Positions 32,153 to 40,187 of a DNA stretch of 64,000 nucleotides are shown piece after piece (the stretch's first letter is position 1; each line of letters opens with the position of its first letter). The notes under the pieces are model-generated. The model was not told where the DNA came from, did no database searches, and saw only the letters and a program-made list of their open reading frames with translations. This DNA is from Halolamina rubra (GTDB lineage Archaea; Halobacteriota; Halobacteria; Halobacteriales; Haloferacaceae), in assembly GCF_000739555.1 (NCBI RefSeq), contig NZ_BBJN01000039.1, forward strand, positions 62,001 through 126,000. The letters are read 5' to 3'. The position numbers were made by a program, and so were the translations under genes.

Positions 32153-33036
32153 CACTCTCCACCCCAGTCGCCGCTGGTGCCGACGATCTCGCCGTCCTCC
32201 CACAGGTAGAACCCCTCGCCGGTCTTCTTGCCGAGCTTGCCGGCCCGGACTTTCCGCTTCAGGATCTGCGGCGGGCGGAACCGCTCGCCCAGCTCCTCAC
32301 GGAGGTGTTCGAGGATGTCCAGGCGCACGTCGAGGCCGACCACGTCGCCGAGCGCGATTGGACCCTGCGGGTGGTTGTAGCCGAGCTCCATCGCGGCGTC
32401 GATGTCCTCCGGCGAGGCGACGCCCTCCTGCACCATCCGCATGGCTTCGACGCCCAGCGCGACGCCGAGCCGGGAGGAGGCAAACCCCGGCGAGTCGGTC
32501 ACCTCGACGGGGGTCCGGTCGATCCCCTCGACGAACTCCCGGGCGGCCTCGAGCGTCGCGTCGCCGGTCTGTTCGGCGACCACAATTTCCACCAATTCCA
32601 TAATGTGCACGGGGTTGAAGAAGTGTAGACCCACCGCACGCTCCGGACGGTCCAGCGCGCTCGCGATCTCCGTGAGCGACAGCGAGGAGGTGTTCGAGGC
32701 GAGGATCGCGTCGCCGTCGACGTGTTCCTCCACGTCCGCGAACGTCTCCTGTTTGATCGTCATCTCCTCCGGAACCGCCTCGATCACGATGTCGGCGTCC
32801 GAGACGGCCTCTTCGAGCGACGTGGTGCCGCTGATCCGGTCCAGCGTGGCCCGCTTCTCCTCGGGGGTGACTTTGTCGCGGTCGACGCCGCCCTGGAGGT
32901 TCCCCTCGATCGCGTCGAGGCCGTCGTCGACGAACTCCCGTTCGATATCCCGGAGCCACACGTCGTGGCCCGCCATGGCCGACACCTGGGCGATCCCGTG
33001 GCCCATCGTTCCGGCGCCGAGTACGGCTACGTGCAT
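32152..33036 (-). CDS. 3-hydroxyacyl-CoA dehydrogenase (PaaH/Hbd type)
   Basis: A 294-residue single-function dehydrogenase. The NAD-binding GAGTMGHGIAQ motif is at residues 7-17, the active-site region is GLHFFNPVHIMELVEIV (catalytic His with the downstream Glu), and the C-terminal dimerisation domain has YNHPQGPIALGDVVGLD. It oxidises L-3-hydroxyacyl-CoA to the 3-ketoacyl-CoA, the step after the hydratase encoded downstream. It could serve fatty acid oxidation or the 3-hydroxyadipyl-CoA step of the phenylacetate route encoded nearby. The start ATG 33036 has six T at -26 to -31. Confidence 0.92.
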   Translation of the reverse strand: MHVAVLGAGTMGHGIAQVSAMAGHDVWLRDIEREFVDDGLDAIEGNLQGGVDRDKVTPEEKRATLDRISGTTSLEEAVSDADIVIEAVPEEMTIKQETFADVEEHVDGDAILASNTSSLSLTEIASALDRPERAVGLHFFNPVHIMELVEIVVAEQTGDATLEAAREFVEGIDRTPVEVTDSPGFASSRLGVALGVEAMRMVQEGVASPEDIDAAMELGYNHPQGPIALGDVVGLDVRLDILEHLREELGERFRPPQILKRKVRAGKLGKKTGEGFYLWEDGEIVGTSGDWGGE

Positions 33037-33061
33037 GTCCCAGTGGGGGGCCGGGAGCGAG

Positions 33062-33067
33062 AAAAAA
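33062..33067 (-). promoter_or_regulatory. T-rich promoter of the hydroxyacyl-CoA dehydrogenase operon
   Basis: Six T on the minus strand lie 26-31 nt before the ATG at 33036 and about 25 nt after the stop of the upstream gene. The spacing favours a leaderless promoter, though it might also terminate the upstream operon. Confidence 0.45.
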
Positions 33068-33091
33068 CCGCGTGACACGCGGTCGGGGTGG

Positions 33092-34561
33092 CTATCGGCG
33101 CCGCTCGACGGGCCGCATCTTGAACCCGTAGCGGATCACGCCCTCCTGGTCGTAGATCCGCCGGATCGTCGCCGCCACGCGCGTCCCGATCCCGACCGCA
33201 TCGGCGTCGCCGAGCACCTGCGTCGGCACGCTCACCTCCCCGCCGTCGGGCCCCTCGAGCGCCACGACCGCGCTCAGGAACGGGCCGCTCCGGGACTGCT
33301 GCTCGACGAACTCCGGCGGCGCGCCGCCCTGGGCGATTGTGGTCACCGCCTCGACGGTTCCCTGTCCGGGAAGTTCGACCTGTTCGTAGGACTCGGGGCG
33401 ACCCCCGCAGTCCCGACAGGCGCCGCCGGGCGGGAAGTTCAGCGCGCCGCAGTCCGGACACCGCCCCGCGACGAGTCGGTGGCGCTGTGGCGTCGTGCGC
33501 TGCCACGAGGGGACGCTGACGTACGCCCCGCCGCCCGCGGGTTCGCCGCCAGTGATCTCGCCGCGCCGGCGGAGGTACTCGGCGTAGGAGAGGCGCTCCT
33601 CCCCCGTCAGCGCCGCGTCGACGGGCACCGGGCCGTCGATCACGACCGCGTTCGCCCCCGCACCGCTACCGTACGCGGCGAGCAGCACGCGCTCGGCGCC
33701 GTCGTCGAACGCCGAGGCGGCGCCGAGGAACGCGCTCGCGGCGCCCGTGTCGCCGAGGTGGCTGACAGTCTCCCCCGCCGCGATGGTCTCGGTGTCGACG
33801 CCCAGCGCGCCGGCAGCGCGGTACGGGAGCTTCCCGTCGGGCGACTGGACCGCCGCGGCGTCGACGCCTGAAGGATCCGCGTCGAGGCCGTCGGCGGCGC
33901 CGCCGAGCGCCGTCGTGAACGCCTCGCGGTCGTACTGGGTGATCCCGAGGCCGCTCGTCTCGTCGTCGCCAGCCTCGCGGAAGCGCGTTCCGGGGTAGGA
34001 CGCGACGTGCGAGGCGCGGTCGACGACCTCCCCCGGCGCGTCGGCGTCGACCACGAGCGCGGCGGCGCCGGCGCCGGCGGCGTGTTCGACCCCGCTGTCG
34101 GGCTCGCCGCGCGGGCAGTCGGCGACGACGACGAGGCCGATCCCGCCGTCTGCCGGGCCGCCGTCGCCCCACGGCACCGCGTCGAGCGCGCCAGCGAGGG
34201 CCTGCGCGCCGGCACGGGTGCTGCCCGTGAGCGTGCGCGTCGCCGCGTCCTCGGGCGCGCCGAGCGTGCTCGCGATCCGCGGCGTGAGATCCTCCTCGGC
34301 CATCGGCGGCGTCGTGGTCGCGAACGCCAGGTGGGCGATCTCGTCGCCCTCACGACCGGCGGCGTCGAGCGCTCGTTCTGCCGCGGCGATCCCCATCGTC
34401 AGCGCGTCCTCGTCGGCCTCCGGGACCGCCTTCTCCTCGACGCCCGCGGCGTCGAAGCGGCCCCACGCTTCCTCGAACGCCTCGGCGTCGATCCGGAGCC
34501 GCGGGGTGTAGGCGCCGACGGCGTCGATCCCGGGCTCGCTCGCCGACTGTTCGGCAGTCAT
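33092..34561 (-). CDS. HMG-CoA synthase-like protein fused to a DUF35 OB-fold domain
   Basis: A 489-residue two-part protein. The first 340 residues have the thiolase/HMG-CoA synthase fold (start IDAVGAYTPRLRI), but the position of the catalytic cysteine reads LTGSTRAGAQAL, with serine in place of cysteine, so condensing activity is doubtful. The C-terminal part is a DUF35 module: a zinc ribbon (RCPDCGALNFPP with a second CxxC, CRDCGG) followed by an acyl-CoA-binding OB fold. DUF35 proteins form complexes with thiolases. Its ATG at 34561 overlaps the stop of the thiolase gene, which supports a structural or channelling partner role. Confidence 0.8.
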   Translation of the reverse strand: MTAEQSASEPGIDAVGAYTPRLRIDAEAFEEAWGRFDAAGVEEKAVPEADEDALTMGIAAAERALDAAGREGDEIAHLAFATTTPPMAEEDLTPRIASTLGAPEDAATRTLTGSTRAGAQALAGALDAVPWGDGGPADGGIGLVVVADCPRGEPDSGVEHAAGAGAAALVVDADAPGEVVDRASHVASYPGTRFREAGDDETSGLGITQYDREAFTTALGGAADGLDADPSGVDAAAVQSPDGKLPYRAAGALGVDTETIAAGETVSHLGDTGAASAFLGAASAFDDGAERVLLAAYGSGAGANAVVIDGPVPVDAALTGEERLSYAEYLRRRGEITGGEPAGGGAYVSVPSWQRTTPQRHRLVAGRCPDCGALNFPPGGACRDCGGRPESYEQVELPGQGTVEAVTTIAQGGAPPEFVEQQSRSGPFLSAVVALEGPDGGEVSVPTQVLGDADAVGIGTRVAATIRRIYDQEGVIRYGFKMRPVERRR

Positions 34562-35730
34562 CGCGCCACCTCCCGTTCGAGGACGTGCACGACGGCTGCA
34601 CCGCCGCTGCCGCCGACGTTGTGGGTGAGCCCGATCTCCGCGTCCGCGACCTGCCGGTCGCCTGCTTCCCCGCGGAGCTGTTTGTACGCCTCCGCGATCT
34701 GCCCGGCGCCAGTCGCGCCGATCGGGTGGCCCTTCGACTTCAGGCCGCCCGAGGCGTTGACCGGGAGCTCGCCGCCGAGTTCGGTCGCGCCGGACTCGAC
34801 GAGTTCGTGGGCCTGCCCGCGCTCACAGAACCCCAGATCCTCGTACGCCAGTAGCTCCGCGATCGCGAAGCAGTCGTGGACCTCCGCGAAGTCCACGTCG
34901 TCGGGCTCGATCCCCGCCCGCTCGTACGCCGTGGCGGCGGCCTCCATCGAGGAGTCGATCCTGGTGTAGGTGTCACGCTGGAACAGCCCCACGCGCTCGC
35001 TGGCGGCGCCGACGCCGGCGACGCGGACCGGGTCGTCGGTGTACTCTTCGACGGCGTCCTCGCTGGCGACCAGCACCGCCGCGGCGCCGTCGGAGGTCGG
35101 ACAGCAGTGGTACAGGTTCAACGGGTCGGCGACCGCCGGCGCGCTCGTGGCGTCCTCGAGCGAGCACTCGAAGCCCAGGTGGGCGTTGGGGTTCTTCGCG
35201 CCGTTCCCGTGGTTCTTAACCGCGATCTTCGAGAGGTGCTCCGGCGTCGCGTCGTACCGGTCGAAGTACGCGCTGGCCATCTGGGCGTACACACCGGCGA
35301 AGGTGGTGCCGGTCAGGCGCTCCCACTCGGTCTCGCCGGAGACGCCGAGCCAGTACTTCGCCGTGTCGCCGCTGAGGTCGGTCATCACCTCGACGCCGCC
35401 GGCGAGCACCACGTCGGCCATCCCGCTTCTGACCGCCTGGACCGCCTGTCTGACGGCGTACCCCGAGGCCGCACACGCGTTCTCGACCCGCGTGCTCGGG
35501 ATCCCGTCGAGGCCGGCGTGTTCCGTCACCGCGGGCCCGGAGAGCCCGATCTGCCGCCCGCCGACGCCGAGCGAGCCGACGACCGCCTCGTCGACGGCGT
35601 CGGCGTCGATGCCGGCGGGCACGCTGTCGATGGCGTGATCGACGGCCTCGGTGAACAGCGACCGGTAGCTCTCGCCGGGCATCGCGCCGAACTCCGTCTG
35701 CCCCGCGCCGATGATGTAGGCGTCCCGCAT
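34558..35730 (-). CDS. Thiolase-family protein (SCP-x-like acetyl-CoA acyltransferase)
   Basis: A 390-residue thiolase. The nucleophilic cysteine is in VENACAASG, and the catalytic His and Cys/His region appear as AEVHDCFAI and SKGHPIGATG, the arrangement of SCP-2/SCP-x type thiolases rather than classical FadA. It would cleave or form 3-ketoacyl-CoA. The gene overlaps the HMG-CoA synthase-like/DUF35 gene by ATGA, the usual thiolase-DUF35 pairing in archaea. The ATG at 35730 has four T at -26 to -29. It is divergent from the phenylacetate-CoA ligase gene, so the two may share regulation. Confidence 0.9.
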   Translation of the reverse strand: MRDAYIIGAGQTEFGAMPGESYRSLFTEAVDHAIDSVPAGIDADAVDEAVVGSLGVGGRQIGLSGPAVTEHAGLDGIPSTRVENACAASGYAVRQAVQAVRSGMADVVLAGGVEVMTDLSGDTAKYWLGVSGETEWERLTGTTFAGVYAQMASAYFDRYDATPEHLSKIAVKNHGNGAKNPNAHLGFECSLEDATSAPAVADPLNLYHCCPTSDGAAAVLVASEDAVEEYTDDPVRVAGVGAASERVGLFQRDTYTRIDSSMEAAATAYERAGIEPDDVDFAEVHDCFAIAELLAYEDLGFCERGQAHELVESGATELGGELPVNASGGLKSKGHPIGATGAGQIAEAYKQLRGEAGDRQVADAEIGLTHNVGGSGGAAVVHVLEREVAR

Positions 35731-35755
35731 GGGGAGCCGTTCCGCCGGTTCGGCG

Positions 35756-35759
35756 AAAA
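35756..35759 (-). promoter_or_regulatory. T-rich promoter of the thiolase operon
   Basis: Four T on the minus strand lie 26-29 nt before the ATG at 35730, in the divergent region shared with the phenylacetate-CoA ligase promoter. Confidence 0.35.
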
Positions 35760-35814
35760 GGCTTCCCGTGCCGGGTGGCGTGAAAACCCCCGCAGGGTTG
35801 CCGAACCCTCATGG

Positions 35815-35820
35815 TTTTTA
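35815..35820 (+). promoter_or_regulatory. TATA-like promoter of the phenylacetate-CoA ligase gene
   Basis: TTTTTA lies 29-34 nt before the ATG at 35849; transcription would start a few bases before the start codon. Confidence 0.4.
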
Positions 35821-35848
35821 CTCCCGTCGGCCCTGGAAACGGTGTCGA

Positions 35849-37134
35849 ATGGTACACAAGCCCATAGAGTCGGCCGACCGGTCGGAGATCAGGGAGCTCC
35901 AGGCCGAACGGCTGCGCGAGACGGTCGAACGCGCCTGCGAGAACGTGCCGTTCTACCGCGAGAAGCTCGACGAGGCCGGGATCGAGCCGGGGGAGATCGA
36001 GAGCGTCGACGACGTGCGGAAGCTCCCCACGACGACGAAGGAGGACTTCCGGGACGAGTACCCCGACGGGCTGTTCGCCGTCGACGACGACGAACTGACG
36101 CGGATCCACGCCTCCTCGGGGACGACGGGCAAGCCCAAGATCGTCGGCTACACCGACGCCGACGTCGACGTGTGGAGCGAGGTCGTCGCCCGCTCGCTCG
36201 CGGCGGCCGGCACCGAGGCCGGCGACACCGTCCAGAACGCCTACGGCTACGGCCTGTTCACGGGCGGGCTCGGCCTCACTACGGCGTCGAGGAGCTCGGC
36301 GCGACGGTAATCCCCATCGGCGGCGGGCAGACCCAGCGCCAGATCGAGCTGATGGTCGACCTGGAGAGCGACGTGTTCACCTGCACGCCCTCCTACGCGC
36401 TGTATCTCGCCGAGACCGCCGAGGAGATGGGCCACGACCCCCGCGAGCTCCCCATCTCGACGGTCGTGTTCGGCGCCGAGCCCTGCACCGACCCCATGCG
36501 CGAGGAGATCGAGGAGCGACTCGACGTGACCGGGATCGACATCTACGGGCTCTCGGAGATCATCGGCCCCGGCGTCTCCAACGAGTGTCACGAGGCCCAG
36601 GACGGCCTGCATATCTGGGAGGACCATTTCCTCCCCGAGGTCGTCGACCCGCGAACGGGCGAGCCAGTCGAGGAGGGGGAGGAGGGCGAACTCGTGCTCA
36701 CGACGCTCTCGAAGGAGGCGCTGCCGGTGCTGCGCTACCGGACGGGTGACCTGACGACGCTCGACTACGAGGAGTGCGAGTGCGGGCGGACGATGGTGCG
36801 GATGGACAACGTCACCGGCCGGGCCGACGACCTGCTGATCGTCCGCGGGGTGAACCTCTACCCCAGCGAGATCGAGCACGCGGTGCTGGACGTCGACGGC
36901 GTCGCCCCGCACTACCGCATCGACCTCGACCGCGAGGAGAACCTCGACGTGCTGGAGCTCACCGTCGAGCGCGCCGAGGACACCGACAGGGGCCACGCGG
37001 AGCTGCGCGAGGAGATCCTCGAGCGGCTGGAGAACGTGCTCAGCTTCACCCCGGACGAACTGACGCTCGTCGAGGCCGGCGGCATCGCCCGCAGCGAGGT
37101 CGGGAAGGTCCAGCGCGTGTACGACCACCGATAG
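35849..37134 (+). CDS. paaK: Phenylacetate-CoA ligase, frameshifted
   Basis: An adenylate-forming ligase of about 428 residues after restoring one base. It converts phenylacetate and ATP to phenylacetyl-CoA, the entry step of the paa pathway. The P-loop is SSGTTGKPK, the adenylate motif YGLSEIIGPG and the hinge region RTGDLTTLD, followed by GRADDLLIVRGVNLYPSE typical of PaaK. The frame breaks near 36274-36279 (GGCCTCACTACGG), where one more C restores GLGLHYGVEELG. Everything else is intact, so an error is likely. ATG 35849 gives the standard N-terminus; the longer frame is not credible. The paa monooxygenase genes follow about 3 kb downstream on the other strand. Confidence 0.9.
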
Positions 37135-37163
37135 GCGTCGACGCCGCCGACCGCGCGTCCCAC

Positions 37164-37562
37164 CTACTCGGGGCGGTACACTCGGCCGCGGAACGTCGCG
37201 ACGCGGTCCCCGTTCTCGTCGACGACCTCGACCTCGTACTCGGCGGTGCTGCCGGCGAGGTGGGTCTCCTCGGCCGTCGCGGTCAGCGTCTCGCCGACGT
37301 CGACGGCGTCGAGGTAGGAGATGTTGGTCTCCAGCGCGAGCGCCGTCTCGCCCCGCGAGTTCGACGCCGCGGCGAAGGCGGCGTCGGCCAGCGAGTAGAT
37401 CGCACCGCCGTGGGGCGTGCCGTGGAAGTTCAGCAGCTCCTCGGTGACGGTGATTTCAGCCACAGCCCGGCCCGGAGAGAGGTCGACGACCTCGATGCCG
37501 AGTGTCGCACAGAACGGGTCCGACGCCACCTGCTCGCGTGTCTCCTCGGGAACCTCGGTCAT
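37164..37562 (-). CDS. Hotdog-fold thioesterase PaaI-like
   Basis: A 132-residue hotdog thioesterase. The key segment is FHGTPHGGAIYSLADAAFAAASN, in which HGG and the acidic Asp of LADA form the active site. This order and the N-terminal DPFCATLGIEVVDL are characteristic of PaaI, which hydrolyses ring-hydroxylated phenylacetyl-CoA and rescues CoA when the pathway stalls. Its position between the ligase gene and the paa operon fits that role. It converges with the ligase gene. The start ATG 37562 gives the usual length; the much longer upstream frame is antisense to the MaoC gene. Confidence 0.87.
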   Translation of the reverse strand: MTEVPEETREQVASDPFCATLGIEVVDLSPGRAVAEITVTEELLNFHGTPHGGAIYSLADAAFAAASNSRGETALALETNISYLDAVDVGETLTATAEETHLAGSTAEYEVEVVDENGDRVATFRGRVYRPE

Positions 37563-37660
37563 GCCGACCCGTTCCGCGAGTGAGGCCAAAGGACTGCTGG
37601 TCGTGGGGGGCGTCGACGCCCACGGTGGCAACCCCGACTGGGGCGCCGCTGTCCGGGAGC

Positions 37661-37666
37661 TATATA
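37661..37666 (+). promoter_or_regulatory. TATA box of the MaoC gene
   Basis: TATATA lies 26-31 nt before the ATG at 37692, a textbook haloarchaeal TATA position for a leaderless gene. Confidence 0.6.
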
Positions 37667-37691
37667 CGGGAACTGGGCGAACCCGGGGGGT

Positions 37692-38168
37692 ATGGCTTAC
37701 AGCTACGAACCGCACTACTTCGAGGACTTCGAGGTCGGCGAGGAGTTCATCAGCGTCGGGCGGACCGTCACCGAGTCGGACTTCGTGATGCACTCCGCGC
37801 TCAGCGGCGACTGGACCGAACTCCACACTAACGCGGAGTACGCCGAGGAGCAGGAGTTCGGCGAGCGCATCGCCCACGGGCCGATGACGTTCGTGCAGGC
37901 CACCGGGTTCGTCTACCGGACGGGGATCGTCGAGCGCACCGCCGTCGCCTTCCTCGGGATGAACTACATGGACCTCCCGAACCCCGTCACCATCGGCGAC
38001 ACGCTCCAGCTGGAGATGGAAGTCTCGGAGAAGAAGGAGCTCAGCCGCGAGGACGCCGGGCTGGTCGTGCTCGACTGCGTGATGGAGAACCAGGACGACA
38101 CCGTGGTTCTGGAGGGCGACATGAAGTTCCTCATCAAGCGGAAAGCCGCCGACGAGGACGCGGAGTAG
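37692..38168 (+). CDS. MaoC-family (R)-specific enoyl-CoA hydratase
   Basis: A 158-residue hotdog hydratase. The hydratase-2 catalytic pair is present in SGDWTELHTNAEYA (Asp and His five residues apart), followed by the conserved GERIAHGPMTFVQATG segment. Such proteins hydrate enoyl-CoA, and a MaoC domain is also the ring-opening half of PaaZ, which hydrolyses oxepin-CoA. With no paaZ visible nearby, this gene is a candidate to supply that function, although a simple fatty acyl hydratase is equally possible. It has its own TATA box and converges with the paa operon. Confidence 0.88.
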   Translation: MAYSYEPHYFEDFEVGEEFISVGRTVTESDFVMHSALSGDWTELHTNAEYAEEQEFGERIAHGPMTFVQATGFVYRTGIVERTAVAFLGMNYMDLPNPVTIGDTLQLEMEVSEKKELSREDAGLVVLDCVMENQDDTVVLEGDMKFLIKRKAADEDAE

Positions 38169-38197
38169 GCCGCGAGCCGCCACTCGGGCCGTATCGA

Positions 38198-38398
38198 CTA
38201 CTCGAACTTCTTGAACTGCTGCAGGCAGTCGTTGCAGTAGTGGATCGACTGGCAGCGCGACGGCCCGCGGGGGTGCTCGCGCTCGGTGTTCTCCGAACCG
38301 CAGTAGGGGCACTCCGCGCCCGTGGTCTCGCCGCTGGTCGTGACGCTGGGGTCCTGCTCGCCCGAGCCGGGGGTGGGTCCGGCGGCGTCGTCGCTCAT
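38198..38398 (-). CDS. Detached PaaD-type zinc-ribbon protein
   Basis: A 66-residue protein with a disordered acidic N-terminus (residues 1-28) and a zinc ribbon, CPYCGSENTER followed by C-x6-C-x2-C in the order CQSIHYCNDC. The same ribbon ends bacterial PaaD, where it has the form CPRCGS and CRDC. Here it is a separate gene overlapping the stop of the paaD core gene by ATGA. So the usual PaaD is split into two polypeptides that are probably made together and may assemble. It is the last gene of the leftward paaABCD operon. Confidence 0.82.
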   Translation of the reverse strand: MSDDAAGPTPGSGEQDPSVTTSGETTGAECPYCGSENTEREHPRGPSRCQSIHYCNDCLQQFKKFE

Positions 38399-38847
38399 CG
38401 CTCCACGCTGATGCCGAACTCCCGGAGCGCTTCCTTCCCCTGTTCGGTGACGAGGTCGAGCGACCAGTCCGGCGCCCAGACGAGGCGCACCTCGGCGTCG
38501 TCGACGCCGTCGACGCTCTCGGCGGCTTCCTCGACCTCCTCGAGGATGATCTCCCGGGCCGGACAGCCGCTGTAGGTCAGGGTCATGTCGATGGTGGCTT
38601 CGCCGTCGTCGAGTTCGAGCCCGTAGATCAGCCCGAGGTCGACGACGCTGACGGGCATCTCCGGGTCCTCGACCTCGTACAGCGCGGCCCAGACCTCGCG
38701 TTCGAGCCCCTCGGCGCCCTCGCCGGTTGCGGGCACCTCCTCGGTCGTCCGCTCCTTCGTGTCGTACTCGGTGTAGCCACACGGCGTGGCCTCCGGGTCG
38801 GCTCGGGGGCGGTCGAACTCCTCGGGGCCGTCGGGCTCGCTACTCAT
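38395..38847 (-). CDS. paaD: Phenylacetyl-CoA epoxidase maturation protein PaaD (DUF59 core)
   Basis: A 150-residue protein of the MIP18/DUF59 family, the kind that helps load metal centres. The core runs from about residue 47: VWAALYEVEDPEMPVSVVDLGLIYG, then the cysteine motif TYSGCPAREIIL, then WAPDWSLDLVTEQG, the PaaD signature. The first 45 residues are an acidic haloarchaeal extension. PaaD acts in assembly of the PaaABCE epoxidase or its Fe-S reductase. Its ATG at 38847 overlaps paaC by 8 bp. The zinc ribbon normally at its C-terminus is encoded by the next gene. Confidence 0.93.
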   Translation of the reverse strand: MSSEPDGPEEFDRPRADPEATPCGYTEYDTKERTTEEVPATGEGAEGLEREVWAALYEVEDPEMPVSVVDLGLIYGLELDDGEATIDMTLTYSGCPAREIILEEVEEAAESVDGVDDAEVRLVWAPDWSLDLVTEQGKEALREFGISVER

Positions 38848-39667
38848 CGTCCATCAGTTTGGTCGCTTCGTGGCGACCGAGGTTGCGGTACGAGGAGACC
38901 ATCTCCTCGTGCAGGTCGTGCCAGTGCTGGGTGTGTTCGTTGTCCCGGCCCGTCGGCGTCGCCGGCTCGGCGTCGTCGGGCACCTCGAAGCCGAGGTCCA
39001 TGAGGAACGCCGTGATGCGCTCCTCCCACTCCTCGCGCATCTCCTCGAGCGTGGCGTCGCGGATGCCGAGGTCGACGATATCCTCTTCGATATCTCCGAC
39101 TGGCTCGAACAGCGTCAGCGCGTAGGGGTAGAGCCGATCGAGCGCGGCCTGCACGCGCCGGCTGGCCTCCTCGTCGTCGGCCATGCGGCGGAGCCAGTTC
39201 TCGGCGTGCTCGACGTGGTAGTCCTCCTCGCCCTGGATGCGGCTCGTTCGCTCGCGGATCTCCCGGTACGTCGACTCCTCCAGCGCCGCGAGCCGGATCT
39301 CCTCGGCCACGTCGTAGAGGTAGCCCCGGAGGATCGCGTCGCCCCAGTCGCCCTCCGAGAACGGGAGTTCGACGAGGGTGCTGTGCTGGAAGTCGTCCGG
39401 TTCGCTCTCCCAGAGCAGCGACTCCTCGGAGTAGCCGAACTGCTGGATCGCGTCGTACCAGAGCCGGGCGTGGCCGAGCTCGTCCTGGGCGTTGTTCGCG
39501 ACCGCGAGGTCGGACTCGAGCGTCGGCGCCCGCACCTGCCAGAACGTGTAGCGCTCGGCCTGGATGTACTCGTCGTCGGCGAGCCGGAACAGCTGGGCCT
39601 CGACGGCGTCGCGCTCCCGCTCGGTCAGTTCGTCGGGGGCGCCGAGGTCGGCGTCGGTCGCCGCCAT
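38840..39667 (-). CDS. paaC: Phenylacetyl-CoA epoxidase subunit PaaC
   Basis: A 275-residue ferritin-like subunit that pairs with PaaA to form the catalytic core and stabilise the diiron chain. The ExxH motif is in NAQDELGHARLWY, and a second helical motif is EEDYHVEHAENWLRRM. The end has the TQHWHDLHEEM segment seen in other PaaC proteins. Length is normal for the family. Its ATG overlaps the stop of paaB by one base (TGATG), and its end overlaps paaD, so all four subunits are translated as a block. Confidence 0.95.
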   Translation of the reverse strand: MAATDADLGAPDELTERERDAVEAQLFRLADDEYIQAERYTFWQVRAPTLESDLAVANNAQDELGHARLWYDAIQQFGYSEESLLWESEPDDFQHSTLVELPFSEGDWGDAILRGYLYDVAEEIRLAALEESTYREIRERTSRIQGEEDYHVEHAENWLRRMADDEEASRRVQAALDRLYPYALTLFEPVGDIEEDIVDLGIRDATLEEMREEWEERITAFLMDLGFEVPDDAEPATPTGRDNEHTQHWHDLHEEMVSSYRNLGRHEATKLMDDE

Positions 39668-40185
39668 CAGCTCTCACCCCGCCGGCGCTCGGCCTCGATC
39701 TGCTCGCTCTCGGAGGCCGCCACCTCCTCGGCTGCCGGGTCGACGTTGTACGTCTGGGCGAACCGGTACGCCTTGTTCGTCGTGCCCCCGAACGTCACGT
39801 CTTCCTCGGTGATCTCGCCGACGTAGCGCGACTGGACCACCCAGATGCTGTTGGGGTCGTCGTCGCCGAACGCCTCGTCGGCCGCCGCCTTCGCGGCGTC
39901 GACGCCGTCGGCGGACACCTCGCCGCAGTGCTCGTGGTAGCCGCCCGCTTTCGCCTGTCTGAACACCTCCCAGTCGGTCTCGCCGTCGACGGGGCCGGCG
40001 TCCTCGTCGCCGTACACGCCGCTGACTTTCTCCTGCGGGGCGACCCACAGCGAGCGCGTCGGCTTGCGACGCCCGTGCTGGATCACGGAGAACTGCTTGG
40101 CCATCTCCCGGTCCGGCGCGTGGACGTTGCCGCAGTGCTCGTGGGCGCCGTCGGGCGTCGACTGGCGGAACACTTCCCAGATCAT
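39667..40185 (-). CDS. paaB: Phenylacetyl-CoA epoxidase subunit PaaB with duplicated domain
   Basis: A 172-residue protein, almost twice the bacterial PaaB. The small PaaB fold appears twice: residues 2-54 (WEVFRQSTPDGAHEHCG) and residues 71-124 (WEVFRQAKAGGYHEHCG), each followed by a strand ending in SLWVAP or SIWVVQ. PaaB bridges the PaaAC heterodimers, so a tandem copy may replace two separate subunits. The start ATG 40185 is the first codon of the first repeat, and the gene sits two bases after paaA's stop codon. The acidic tail from residue 140 is a halophilic feature. Confidence 0.92.
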   Translation of the reverse strand: MIWEVFRQSTPDGAHEHCGNVHAPDREMAKQFSVIQHGRRKPTRSLWVAPQEKVSGVYGDEDAGPVDGETDWEVFRQAKAGGYHEHCGEVSADGVDAAKAAADEAFGDDDPNSIWVVQSRYVGEITEEDVTFGGTTNKAYRFAQTYNVDPAAEEVAASESEQIEAERRRGES

Positions 40186-40187
40186 GG

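Noticed and set aside
33062-33067. The T6 run as a terminator of the thiolase/DUF35 operon.
   Set aside because: Its spacing from the next start codon equals that of other T-rich promoters in the window. A promoter is favoured, although a dual role is not excluded.
2511-36279. Programmed ribosomal frameshifting in the six interrupted genes.
   Set aside because: All need the same correction but share no slippery motif, lie at unrelated positions, and include rps15. Sequencing error explains them more simply.
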